Positions 48,215 to 56,744 of a DNA stretch of 64,000 nt are shown in pieces (the first letter of the stretch is position 1; every line of letters starts with the position of its first letter). The notes under the pieces are model-generated. The model had not been told where the DNA came from. It searched no databases and worked only from the letters and a program-made list of their open reading frames with translations. The position numbers and the translations under genes are program-made. Location: contig NZ_JAMTDX010000011.1 of NCBI RefSeq assembly GCF_023806625.1, positions 29,838 through 93,837 of the forward strand, read 5' to 3'. The stretch is from Accumulibacter sp. (lineage in GTDB: Bacteria > Pseudomonadota > Gammaproteobacteria > Burkholderiales > Rhodocyclaceae).

Positions 48215-49471
48215 ATGAGCAGACCGACACTGCATATCCGCAATGCCCGGCTGATCGACCCATGCAACGGAATCGACGGGAGACTCGACCTGTTCGTCGC
48301 CGACGGGCGAATCGCCGCAATCGGTGAACCGCCGGACGGTTTCGTTGCCGGAAGGACGATCGATGCGGCGGGCCTGGTCGCCTGCCCCGGCCTCGTCGAC
48401 CTGTCCGCCCGCCTCGGCAACATCGAAACCGAGCTTGGTGCGGCCGTCGCGGGAGGGGTGACCTCGCTCGCCTGCCCACCCGACACCAGGCCTCCGCTCG
48501 ATGAGCCCGGACTGGTCGAGCGGCTGGTCAGGCGCAGCCAGGCGACAGGGTTGGCACGCGTCTATCCGATCGGCGCGCTGACCAGCCAGCTTGCCGGCGA
48601 GCGACTCGCCGAAATGAACGGCCTCGCGCGCGCCGGTTGCATCGCCTTTTCGCAGGCCAAGAGCCCGCTCGTCGATACGCTGTTGCTCTGGCGTGCGCTG
48701 CAGTACGCGGCCACCTTCGGCTACGCCGTCCGCCTGCGCCCGCAGGATGCCTTGCTCGCCGGCGAAGGTGTGGCGCACGACGGCGAGGTCGCCTCACGTC
48801 TCGGGCTTTCGGGTATCCCGGTTTGCGCAGAAACCGTGGCCATCGCCACGGCGCTTCAGCTGGCCGCCGAAACCGGCGTCCGCCTCCATTTCTCGCGCCT
48901 GTCTTCGGCAGCCGGCGTCGCTCTGGTCCGCCAGGCGGTCCGCTCGGGAATGGCGCTGACCTGTGACGTCTCGATCCACCATCTCCACCTCTCGGAGATG
49001 GATATCGGCTACTTTGACAGCAACGCCCGCCTCGATCCGCCCCTGCGCTCGTCCAGCGACCGCGACGCCCTGCGCGCGGCGGCTGCCGAGGGACTCGCCG
49101 CAGTCTGCTCCGACCACACGCCAATCGATGCCGACGGCAAACAGCTGCCGTTCGCCGAAGCGTCGCCGGGGGCAACGGCGATCGAAATGCTGCTGCCGCT
49201 GACCCTGCTCTGGGCCGAGCAGGCCCGTTTGCCTCTGCCCGCCGCTCTCGCGCGTGTGACCTGCGACCCGGCGGCGATCCTCGGTATCGACGCGGGATCG
49301 CTGGGCGTCGGCAGACCAGCCGACATCTGTCTCTTCGACCCCGCTGCGTCCTGGCGGGTGACCACCGAGGCGCTGCGCAGTCGGGGCAAGAACACGCCCT
49401 TCCTCGGCTACGAGCTGACCGGGCAAGTGCGGCTGACGATCGTCGGCGGACGGGTGGTCTACACGCCCTGA
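48215..49471 (+). CDS. pyrX: Dihydroorotase-like protein PyrX (PyrC', likely non-catalytic)
   Basis: The 418-residue amidohydrolase-fold protein has the dihydroorotase frame (CPGLVDLSARLGN, GVTSLACPPDTRPPLDEP, CSDHTPIDADGK, PFAEASPGATAIEMLLPLTL). The metal-binding H-x-H that should follow VDL is S-x-R, and the carbamylated-lysine region (FSQAKSPL) is altered too. This matches the pseudo-dihydroorotase of Pseudomonas, which is needed to assemble active PyrB rather than to cyclise carbamoyl-aspartate. An active PyrC must be encoded elsewhere. Confidence 0.9.
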   Translation: MSRPTLHIRNARLIDPCNGIDGRLDLFVADGRIAAIGEPPDGFVAGRTIDAAGLVACPGLVDLSARLGNIETELGAAVAGGVTSLACPPDTRPPLDEPGLVERLVRRSQATGLARVYPIGALTSQLAGERLAEMNGLARAGCIAFSQAKSPLVDTLLLWRALQYAATFGYAVRLRPQDALLAGEGVAHDGEVASRLGLSGIPVCAETVAIATALQLAAETGVRLHFSRLSSAAGVALVRQAVRSGMALTCDVSIHHLHLSEMDIGYFDSNARLDPPLRSSSDRDALRAAAAEGLAAVCSDHTPIDADGKQLPFAEASPGATAIEMLLPLTLLWAEQARLPLPAALARVTCDPAAILGIDAGSLGVGRPADICLFDPAASWRVTTEALRSRGKNTPFLGYELTGQVRLTIVGGRVVYTP

Positions 49472-49519
49472 AGCGACCTGTGGCTCCCGGACCGGCTGAT
49501 TGGCCACCGGCCGAGCGAA

Positions 49520-49822
49520 TCAGCCAAGCGCCGGGTCAGCCAGCACGCGGCGAACGGCATCGACCGCCGCGCCGTGGACGAGGATCTGTTTCCTGCGCGA
49601 AGCGAGGCCAGCCTTCAGCTCGATCGCCGATCTTGGCAGACCGAGGCGCCCGGCAAGCAGGGCGACGAGCGCCTCGTTCGCCCGGCCCTCGACCGCCGGA
49701 GCGGCGACGCGGATACGCAAGGCATCGCCGTGCACGCCAGCGATTCCGCTCCTCTTCGCCCCGGGCTGGACATGCACGGTCAGGCTCACCGCACCGCTCG
49801 TCTCCCGCAACCACTCGGCCAT
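49520..49822 (-). CDS. yggU: DUF167 (YggU) family protein
   Basis: The 100-residue protein has VSLTVHVQPGAKRSGIAGVH, RIRVAAPAVEGRANEALVAL and SAIELKAGLASRRKQILVHG, the DUF167 pattern. Function unknown. It is the last gene of yggS-proC-yggT-yggU and lies three bases after yggT. Confidence 0.9.
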   Translation of the reverse strand: MAEWLRETSGAVSLTVHVQPGAKRSGIAGVHGDALRIRVAAPAVEGRANEALVALLAGRLGLPRSAIELKAGLASRRKQILVHGAAVDAVRRVLADPALG

Positions 49823-49825
49823 GGC

Positions 49826-50365
49826 TCAGAGGAAAATCAGTAGCAGTTGCGCGAGCACGATGGCGATCAAAGGCGACAGGTCGACCGCGCCGATCGGCGG
49901 CACGATGCGCTGGATCGGCCGCAGGAACGGAGCGGTCAGCTCGGTCAGCGGGCGGCCCAGCGGCGAGTACGGGCTGAACCATGACAGCAGGGCCTGCACG
50001 AGCAGCGCGCCGATCAGCAGGTAGAGACTCAGGCGCAGCACCGCCAGCAGCGCCTGCCAGAGGAGCAGCGGCACGACGATCTCGGGCGACCAGGGTCCTT
50101 CCGCGCCGCGCACTGCGAGTAACGCCCAGATGAAAACGAGTTGCAGCAGGTAAGCCGGCAAGAGGCTCGCCAGATCGAGCCCACGGAAGGCCGGCACGAT
50201 TCGGCGCAGCGGCCTGACGACCCAGTTGGTCAGCTCGATGACGAAGGTCCCCACCGGGTTGGCGAAGGATACGCGGAAGGCCTGCATGTAGAAACGGAGC
50301 AGCAGCGCCAGGCTGAGAAATCCGGTCAGTGTTTCGATCAGGAAGAGCCCTGCCTGGACGATCAT
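49826..50365 (-). CDS. yggT: YggT family membrane protein
   Basis: The 179-residue protein has two YGGT repeats, each a pair of membrane helices with a short P-rich loop (NPVGTFVIELTNWVVRPLRRI and SPLGRPLTELTAPFLRPIQRI). The family is linked to osmotic tolerance and cell envelope, without a defined mechanism. The ATG at 50365 overlaps the last base of proC; the longer frame to 50455 is rejected. Confidence 0.92.
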   Translation of the reverse strand: MIVQAGLFLIETLTGFLSLALLLRFYMQAFRVSFANPVGTFVIELTNWVVRPLRRIVPAFRGLDLASLLPAYLLQLVFIWALLAVRGAEGPWSPEIVVPLLLWQALLAVLRLSLYLLIGALLVQALLSWFSPYSPLGRPLTELTAPFLRPIQRIVPPIGAVDLSPLIAIVLAQLLLIFL

Positions 50366-51180
50366 CAGCCTTCCTTGCCGAACAGTTCGCCGAGTTCGCG
50401 ACCGCGGGTGTTTGCCGCGAGCACGCCGGCGATGAAACCCTGCTTGACGCAGCACTCCTCCATCGTCCGCAGCGCAGCCTCGGTGGTCCCGCCTTTGGAG
50501 GTGACCCGCTCGCGCAGGACGCTCGCCGCCTCGTCCGATTGCGCAGCGAGCTTGGCCGCACCGAGGACCGTGTCGATCGACAGCTGGCGGGCCTGCGAGG
50601 GGGTCAGTCCGAGCTCGCTCGCCGCCTGTTGCAGGGCCTCGATGAACAGGAAGACGTAGGCCGGGCCGCTGCCCGAGATCGCCGTTACTGCGTCCATCTT
50701 GGCTTCGTCGGCGATCCAGAGCGTGTTGCCGACGGCCTGCAGGATCCGCTCAGCGCCAAGCCGCTCGGCCATCGACACCGCCGGCATCGCGCAGAGTCCG
50801 GTGATCCCGGCGCCGATCAGCGCCGGCGTATTCGGCATCGCCCGGACGATCCGCCCGTAGCCGCCCAGCCAGCGGGAGATATCCGCCAGGCGAAGCCCGG
50901 CTGCGATGCTGATGATCAGCTGCTGCCGGAGCTGAGGTCGTAGTGGCTCACACGCGTCGCGCATCTGCTGCGGCTTGACCGAGAGAAGAACGGCGTCGCA
51001 GTCGAGCGCCTGGGCACTCGGTGTCTCGTAACAGCGGACTCCATAGACCAGACGCAGCTTCGCGCGTCCCTGCGCGCCGAGCTCGATGACCGCGATGTCG
51101 GCCGGTGAAAAGCCGGTCTTCACCAGCCCGCCGATCAGAGCATTGGCCATGTTGCCGCCACCCAGGAAAGTGATTCTCAT
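50365..51180 (-). CDS. proC: Pyrroline-5-carboxylate reductase
   Basis: The 271-residue product begins with the NAD(P) motif ITFLGGGNMANALIGGL, then DAVLLSVKPQQM, MPNTPALIGAGITGLCA and the ProC signature GSGPAYVFLFIEALQQAASE. It makes L-proline. It follows yggS by three bases, the usual order. Confidence 0.96.
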   Translation of the reverse strand: MRITFLGGGNMANALIGGLVKTGFSPADIAVIELGAQGRAKLRLVYGVRCYETPSAQALDCDAVLLSVKPQQMRDACEPLRPQLRQQLIISIAAGLRLADISRWLGGYGRIVRAMPNTPALIGAGITGLCAMPAVSMAERLGAERILQAVGNTLWIADEAKMDAVTAISGSGPAYVFLFIEALQQAASELGLTPSQARQLSIDTVLGAAKLAAQSDEAASVLRERVTSKGGTTEAALRTMEECCVKQGFIAGVLAANTRGRELGELFGKEG

Positions 51181-51183
51181 CCC

Positions 51184-51867
51184 TCAGTATCTCTCCCCAA
51201 AAATCGCCGTTCCGACCCGCACGAGTGTCGAGCCTTCGGCGATGGCTGCTTCGAGGTCATCCGACATGCCCATCGACAGCGTGTCGACCGATAAACCATC
51301 GGCTGTCAATCGCTCGAGAAGTTCCCGCAAGCAGCGGAACGCCCGGCGCTGCCCGGCGAAGTCGTCGGTCGGCGCCGGGATCGCCATCAGGCCGCGCAGC
51401 CTGAGCCGAGGCAGCGCTGCCACGGACCGCGCCAACGCTGGCGCATCGGCTGCCGATACTCCGCTCTTGGTCGTTTCGCCGCTGACATTGACCTGAATGC
51501 ACACCGACAGAGGAGGAAGAGACGTCGGACGCTGCAGCGAAAGCCGCTCGGCGATGCGCAACCGGTCGACCGAATGCACCCAGGCAAAGTTCTCGGCGAC
51601 GGGTCGCGTCTTGTTTGCCTGCAGCGGGCCGATGAAATGCCATTCGAGGTCCAGCGCGGCAAGCGCGCGAATCTTGTCCAGAGCCTCCTGGACGTGGTTC
51701 TCCCCGAAAGCCCGCTGTCCGGCGGCAGCCAGCTCGGCGATCGGCGCTGCCGGCCAGGTCTTGCTCACTGCGAGCAAGGAGACCGACCCCGGGTCGCGGC
51801 CAAACTGCTGCGCAGCGCTGGCAATACGCGCGCGCACGGCTTGCAGCCTGACGGAAAGTGAGGTCAT
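51184..51867 (-). CDS. yggS: YggS family PLP-binding protein (PLPBP)
   Basis: The 227-residue protein has the PLP-lysine in LLAVSKTWP, then FGENHVQEALDKI, LEWHFIGPLQANKTR, VNVSGETTKSGV, LMAIPAP and LSMGMSDDLEAAIAEGSTLV. It balances intracellular PLP. The ATG at 51867 gives the normal length; a longer frame to 52623 runs antisense to pilT. Confidence 0.95.
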   Translation of the reverse strand: MTSLSVRLQAVRARIASAAQQFGRDPGSVSLLAVSKTWPAAPIAELAAAGQRAFGENHVQEALDKIRALAALDLEWHFIGPLQANKTRPVAENFAWVHSVDRLRIAERLSLQRPTSLPPLSVCIQVNVSGETTKSGVSAADAPALARSVAALPRLRLRGLMAIPAPTDDFAGQRRAFRCLRELLERLTADGLSVDTLSMGMSDDLEAAIAEGSTLVRVGTAIFGERY

Positions 51868-51893
51868 AATCGGACGTAGCGCAGAATCTTGAA

Positions 51894-51902
51894 AGTATAG
51901 CA
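51894..51902 (-). promoter_or_regulatory. Extended -10 promoter for yggS-proC
   Basis: On the minus strand the sequence TGCTATACT is a perfect extended -10 (TGn plus TATACT), 27 bases before the yggS ATG. No -35 is needed for this class. The site lies in the 69-base divergent spacer with pilT. Confidence 0.5.
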
Positions 51903-51936
51903 CCGCCCTCCCCCCACGGCCCGAGGACCGAAACGG

Positions 51937-52983
51937 ATGGACATCACCGAACTGCTGGCCTTCAGTGTCAAGAACAAGGCTTCCGACCTCCATCTGTCGG
52001 CCGGCCTGCCGCCGATGATCCGCGTGAATGGCGACATCCGGCGGATCAACCTGCCGCCGATGGAACATCGCGATGTCCACCGCCTGGTCTATGACATCAT
52101 GAGCGACTACCAGCGCAAGCAGTACGAGGACACGCGCGAATGCGACTTCTCCTTCGAAATCCCGAACCTCGCGCGCTTCCGGGTCAATGCCTTCGTCCAG
52201 CAGCGCGGCGCCGGCGCGGCCTTCCGGACGATCCCGTCGACCGTGCTGACCCTCGAACAGCTCAACTGCCCGAAGATTTTCAAGGACATCGCCGAGTACC
52301 CGCGGGGCATCGTGCTGGTCACCGGGCCAACCGGTTCGGGCAAGTCGACGACCCTCGCGGCGATGCTCAACCATGTGAACGAGAACGCCTACAGTCACAT
52401 CATCACGGTCGAAGACCCGATCGAATTCGTCCACCAATCGAAGAAGTGTCTGATCAACCAGCGCGAAGTCGGCCCGCACACGCTCTCGTTCCAGAACGCC
52501 CTGCGCTCGGCACTTCGCGAAGACCCGGACGTGATTCTCGTCGGCGAGATGCGCGACCTCGAAACGATCCGCCTGGCGCTCACCGGGGCCGAGACCGGGC
52601 ACCTGGTTTTCGCCACCCTGCACACCTCGAGCGCGGCCAAGACGATCGACCGGATCATCGACGTCTTCCCGGCAGCCGAGAAGGATATGGTCCGTTCGAT
52701 GCTCTCCGAGTCGCTGCGCGCAGTGATCTCGCAGACACTCATGAAGACCAAGGACGGCCAGGGCCGCGTCGCGGCTTACGAGATCATGCTCGGCACGCCG
52801 GCGATCCGCAACCTGATCCGCGAGAACAAGGTCGCCCAGATGTATTCTTCGATTCAGATGGGACAGCAGCTTGGCATGCAGACGCTCGACCAGGCGCTCG
52901 TCGAGCTTGTCCGGCGCAATGTCGTGTCGGCCAACGAGGCGCGCCTCAAGGCCGTCAACAAGGAATCGATCCCCGGCTTCTGA
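51937..52983 (+). CDS. pilT: Type IV pilus retraction ATPase PilT
   Basis: The 348-residue product has VTGPTGSGKSTTLAAML (Walker A), the Asp box TVEDPIEF, the Walker B region DVILVGEMRDLETI, and the His box THE-like HLVFATLHTSSAAKTIDRI. The hexameric ATPase depolymerises pili and powers twitching. It is divergent from yggS and followed by pilU. Confidence 0.97.
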   Translation: MDITELLAFSVKNKASDLHLSAGLPPMIRVNGDIRRINLPPMEHRDVHRLVYDIMSDYQRKQYEDTRECDFSFEIPNLARFRVNAFVQQRGAGAAFRTIPSTVLTLEQLNCPKIFKDIAEYPRGIVLVTGPTGSGKSTTLAAMLNHVNENAYSHIITVEDPIEFVHQSKKCLINQREVGPHTLSFQNALRSALREDPDVILVGEMRDLETIRLALTGAETGHLVFATLHTSSAAKTIDRIIDVFPAAEKDMVRSMLSESLRAVISQTLMKTKDGQGRVAAYEIMLGTPAIRNLIRENKVAQMYSSIQMGQQLGMQTLDQALVELVRRNVVSANEARLKAVNKESIPGF

Positions 52984-53020
52984 GCTTCTGAACCATTTCC
53001 GGCCAACTGAGACGACGACG

Positions 53021-54157
53021 ATGGAAAGCGATCAGGCCCTAAGATTCATGCACGAACTTCTGCGCCTGATGGTCCAGAAGAACGGCTCCGACCTGTTCAT
53101 CACGGCAAACTTCCCGCCAGCGATCAAGGTCGACGGCAAGGTGATGCCGGTGTCCAACCAGGCGCTGCAGCCGCAGCATTCTGCCGAGCTGGCCCGTTCG
53201 ATCATGAACGACCGCCAGGCGTCGGAGTTCGAAGCGACCAAGGAGTGCAACTTCGCGATTTCGCCGGCCGGCATCGGGCGCTTCCGGGTCAACGCGCTCG
53301 TCCAGCAGGGACGCGTGGCGATCGTCTGCCGAACGATCAACACGGCAATTCCGACGCTCGATGAACTCGGCCTGCCGCCCGTGCTCAAGGACATCGCGAT
53401 GACCCTGCGCGGGCTGGTCATCTTCGTGGGCGGCACGGGAACCGGCAAGACGACCTCGCTGGCGGCGCTCGTCGACCACCGGAACTGCAACAGCCACGGC
53501 CACATCATCACCATCGAGGACCCGATCGAGTTCGTCCATGAGCACAAGAAGAGCATCGTCACCCAGCGCGAGATCGGTGTCGATACCGACAGCTGGGAAG
53601 TGGCGCTGAAGAACACGTTGCGCCAGGCGCCGAACGTGATCATGATGGGTGAGATCCGCGACCGGGCGACGATGGACTACTCGATCGCCTTCGCCGAGAC
53701 CGGCCACCTGTGCCTGGCCACGCTGCACGCCAACAGCACCAACCAGGCGATCGACCGGATCATCAACTTCTTCCCCGAGGACCGCCGGCATCAACTGCTG
53801 ATGGACCTGTCGCTGAACCTCCGGGGTCTGGTTTCGCAGCGCCTGCTGCCGAAAAAGGACGGCAAGGGGCGGATTCCGGCGATCGAGATCATGCTCAATT
53901 CGCCGCTGATCTCCGACCTGATCTTCAAGGGCGAGGTGCATGAGATCAAGGAAGTGATGAAACGCTCCCGCGAACTCGGAATGCAGACCTTCGACCAGTC
54001 GCTGTTCGATCTCTACGAGGCCGGTCAGATCACCTACCAGGATGCGCTACGCAACGCCGACTCGCTCAACGACCTGCGCCTGCAGATCAAACTCCACGGG
54101 AAGGAATCGAAGGACCGCGATCTCACCGCCGGCATCGGCCACCTCGACATCGTCTAG
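53021..54157 (+). CDS. pilU: PilT-dependent retraction ATPase PilU
   Basis: The 378-residue paralogue of PilT has FVGGTGTGKTTSLAALVDHR, TIEDPIEFVHEHKKS, NVIMMGEIRDRATM and HLCLATLHANSTNQAIDRI. PilU assists PilT under load. The ATG giving MESDQALRFM at 53021 follows pilT after 37 bases; the longer frame to 52871 overlaps pilT and is rejected. Confidence 0.96.
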   Translation: MESDQALRFMHELLRLMVQKNGSDLFITANFPPAIKVDGKVMPVSNQALQPQHSAELARSIMNDRQASEFEATKECNFAISPAGIGRFRVNALVQQGRVAIVCRTINTAIPTLDELGLPPVLKDIAMTLRGLVIFVGGTGTGKTTSLAALVDHRNCNSHGHIITIEDPIEFVHEHKKSIVTQREIGVDTDSWEVALKNTLRQAPNVIMMGEIRDRATMDYSIAFAETGHLCLATLHANSTNQAIDRIINFFPEDRRHQLLMDLSLNLRGLVSQRLLPKKDGKGRIPAIEIMLNSPLISDLIFKGEVHEIKEVMKRSRELGMQTFDQSLFDLYEAGQITYQDALRNADSLNDLRLQIKLHGKESKDRDLTAGIGHLDIV

Positions 54158-54201
54158 CCCGCAGCAACCGCCCTCGCGCCGGCGCGTGAGTCGCAGACGG
54201 C

Positions 54202-55371
54202 TCATCCTGGGTTGGCCGTCGCGGTCGGCCTGCGGTTGCTCCCGGCAACCATGCGGAACTCGTAGAGACGGCAATCGAGCGCGCCGTTGAAAAGCGGCGT
54301 CTTTCGCGCCGGGGTCAGGCGCAACAGGCCGGGCAGTCGGGTATCGGCCGAGAAGAGGTAACATCGCCAGCCGGCGAAATGGCGCTTGAGGGCGCTGCCG
54401 AGCGCCGGATAGAACGATGCCAGCTCGTCCCGGTCGGCGGCCCGCTCACCGTAGGGTGGATTGGCGACCAGGATCCCCGTTGGCGCCGGCGCCTCTGCTT
54501 CGCGCACGTCGGCCGTCCGCAGCTGGACTGCGGAGAGCAGGCGTCCGCGGTCGAGATTGGCCAGAGCCGCGCGAACGGCCACCGGCGATGCATCGCTGCC
54601 GAAGACTCGCACCTCCCCCGCGCTTCGTTCGGCCGAGCGTGCCCGGTCGAGGATCTGCTGCCATGACGCTGACGAGAAATTGCGCAGTCGCTGAAACGCG
54701 AAGCTGCGCCGCGCGCCAGGTGCGACGCCGAGCACCATCTGCGCGGCTTCGAGAAGAAAGGTGCCGCTGCCGCACATCGGGTCGAGCAGGGCGATTCCCG
54801 GCTCCCAACCAGTCAACCGGAGGATGCCGGCCGCGAGGTTTTCCTTGAGCGGGGCGTCGACGGTCTTCTGGCGGTACCCCCGCTGATACAGCGGTGCGCC
54901 CGAGGTATCGAGGTAGAGCGTGCATCCGTGGCGGTCGATGAACGCCTGGACGCGCACATCGGGACTGCGCGTATCGACGCTCGGGCGCACGCCGAGTTCA
55001 CGGCGGAACCGATCACAGACGGCGTCCTTGATGCGCAGCGTGACGAAGTCGAGGCTCCTCAACGGACTGTTCTTTGCGTCGAGGTCGACGCGGAGCGTCT
55101 GCTCGGCTGCGAACCAGCGGGGCCAAGGGGTATCGAGCGCCAGCCTGTAGATGTCCTCCTCGGTGGCGTATGCGCCCTGCGCGACGCGCCAGAGAACTCG
55201 CGTGGCGATCCGCGATTCGAGGTTGGCCCGATAACAGGCCGGCCAGTCGCCGACAAAATGGGCGCCGCCGGGAATCGCCCGACACTCGCGTGCGCCAGCA
55301 TGAAGCAGATCGTCGACGAGCAGCGACTCGAGCCCTCGCGGGCAACTGGCAAAGAAATCTTCCACGGGCAT
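54202..55371 (-). CDS. THUMP-domain SAM-dependent RNA methyltransferase
   Basis: The 389-residue protein has an N-terminal ferredoxin-like plus THUMP part (FFASCPRGLESLLVDDLLHA, then LRIKDAVCDRFRRELGVRPS), followed by a Rossmann methyltransferase with LLDPMCGSGTFLLEAAQM and the catalytic NPPY motif in LVANPPYGERAADR. This is the architecture of the RlmL N-terminal half (m2G in 23S rRNA) and of YpsC. The exact rRNA target is not certain. Confidence 0.9.
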   Translation of the reverse strand: MPVEDFFASCPRGLESLLVDDLLHAGARECRAIPGGAHFVGDWPACYRANLESRIATRVLWRVAQGAYATEEDIYRLALDTPWPRWFAAEQTLRVDLDAKNSPLRSLDFVTLRIKDAVCDRFRRELGVRPSVDTRSPDVRVQAFIDRHGCTLYLDTSGAPLYQRGYRQKTVDAPLKENLAAGILRLTGWEPGIALLDPMCGSGTFLLEAAQMVLGVAPGARRSFAFQRLRNFSSASWQQILDRARSAERSAGEVRVFGSDASPVAVRAALANLDRGRLLSAVQLRTADVREAEAPAPTGILVANPPYGERAADRDELASFYPALGSALKRHFAGWRCYLFSADTRLPGLLRLTPARKTPLFNGALDCRLYEFRMVAGSNRRPTATANPG

Positions 55372-55386
55372 ACCCCTCGGCGATCG

Positions 55387-55803
55387 TCAGAATGGCTTCA
55401 GGACGGCGAGGTAGGTTACGGCCAGGAGAATCAGGACCGGCATCTCGTTGAACCAGCGAAACCAGAGGTGGCCGCGTGTGTTCCGGTCGGCCTCGAAGTC
55501 ACGCAGCAGGCGACCACACCAGAGGTGATAGCCAACCAGGACGCCGACCAGACCCGTCTTGGCATGCAACCAGCCGCCACCGAAACCGAAGCCGAACCAT
55601 AGCCAGAAGCCGAGAGCGACGGCCAGGACGCCGATCGGGGTCATGAAGCGGTAGAGCTTGCCGGCCATCAGCAGCAGCCGGGCACGCTCGGCGACGCTGC
55701 TGCGCTCGACCATCGCGAGATTGACGAAAATGCGTGGCAGATAGAAGAGGCCGGCAAACCAGCTCACCACCATCCAGATGTGGAGGACCTTGACGATCAG
55801 CAC
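55387..55803 (-). CDS. CopD/HemJ-like membrane protein
   Basis: The 138-residue protein has four membrane helices and the conserved N-terminal histidine in VLHIWMVVSWFAGLFYLPRI, plus HAKTGLVGVLVGYHLWCG and RWFNEMPVLILLAVTYLAVLKPF. This resembles HemJ, the heme-pathway protoporphyrinogen oxidase of many bacteria, and CopD-type proteins. The HemJ role is likely but not proven. Its start overlaps the upstream SDR gene by seven bases. Confidence 0.83.
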   Translation of the reverse strand: MLIVKVLHIWMVVSWFAGLFYLPRIFVNLAMVERSSVAERARLLLMAGKLYRFMTPIGVLAVALGFWLWFGFGFGGGWLHAKTGLVGVLVGYHLWCGRLLRDFEADRNTRGHLWFRWFNEMPVLILLAVTYLAVLKPF

Positions 55804-56705
55804 CGGCGGCTCCCTTCCTGACTGGCGGCAGCGACGCCATTCCCGACTCTCGGGTAAAGCAGCCTCGCCCGGAATTCCTTCTTCACCCGGTCGTTGAGTA
55901 GCCGGCGCGACTCGCCGAGAAAGGACAACTGCACTGGGGACAGCGTCTCCTCGGCCTCGCGCCGGGATATGCGAGGCGGCCTCGGCAGACCGAAACTGTC
56001 GGCGACGAGATCGAAGTAATCGCCCATGCGCATCCGTGAATCGTCGGTCGCGTTGTAGACGCGGTTGCTGCGCCCGTGGCGCAGTGCCGCACAGCTCAGC
56101 ATCGCGAGGTCATCCGCGTGGATGTGATTGGTATAGACGTCGTCTGCTTCGCAGAGCACCGGCGTCCGCTTGCGCAGGCGATCGAGCGGCAAGCGGTCGG
56201 CAGCGTAGATCCCGGGAACCCTCAGAATGCTCACGGTCACGCCACGGCGCCCGAAGGCACGCAACTGTCGCTCGGCATCGGCGCGGCGACGAGCCCTGAG
56301 CGTCGCGGGACGCAGCGGGCGCGTCTCGTCGACCAGATCCCCCCGGCAATCGCCATATACGCCGCTCGTGCTGATATACACGATCCGCTGTGGTAGACTC
56401 CGGCCACGCGCCAGGGCCGCGAGCAGGAAGCGGGTCCGTGTGTCCCGGGCGTCACCGGTGGAAGGCCGCCTTCCGGGAACGACGGCCGGCGGAGCGAGAT
56501 GGACGATGATCTCGGCGAGGCCAGCCAGGCGGTGCAGGCTGTCTGGCCGGTCGAGGTCGCCGAGCACCGGACGGGCGCCGTTGGCACGCCAGAAGGCGCA
56601 CTGTTCGGGGTAACGCACGAGAGCCAGAACGCGGTAGTGGCCGAGCAGGCGGGGGAGCATCCGGCGAGCGATGTCGCCGCTGCCGACGATCAACAGTTTT
56701 TGCAC
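55797..56705 (-). CDS. NAD-dependent epimerase/dehydratase-like SDR
   Basis: The 302-residue protein starts with the nucleotide motif LLIVGSGDIARRML and has YISTSGVYGD, NHIHADDLA and RVYNATDD. It belongs to the atypical SDR group that includes YeeZ. The usual catalytic YxxxK is not clear, so its activity is uncertain. The start is a GTG at 56705; a TAGAAT box ends six bases before it. Confidence 0.82.
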   Translation of the reverse strand: MQKLLIVGSGDIARRMLPRLLGHYRVLALVRYPEQCAFWRANGARPVLGDLDRPDSLHRLAGLAEIIVHLAPPAVVPGRRPSTGDARDTRTRFLLAALARGRSLPQRIVYISTSGVYGDCRGDLVDETRPLRPATLRARRRADAERQLRAFGRRGVTVSILRVPGIYAADRLPLDRLRKRTPVLCEADDVYTNHIHADDLAMLSCAALRHGRSNRVYNATDDSRMRMGDYFDLVADSFGLPRPPRISRREAEETLSPVQLSFLGESRRLLNDRVKKEFRARLLYPRVGNGVAAASQEGSRRC

Positions 56706-56711
56706 CGCGCA

Positions 56712-56717
56712 ATTCTA
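56712..56717 (-). promoter_or_regulatory. Candidate -10 element for the SDR gene, possibly leaderless
   Basis: On the minus strand TAGAAT is followed by six bases and then the GTG start codon, so a transcript would begin at the start codon. No ribosome binding site is present between the two. Confidence 0.4.
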
Positions 56718-56744
56718 CCGGATTGCGTCGTCAGCGGAGAGGGG

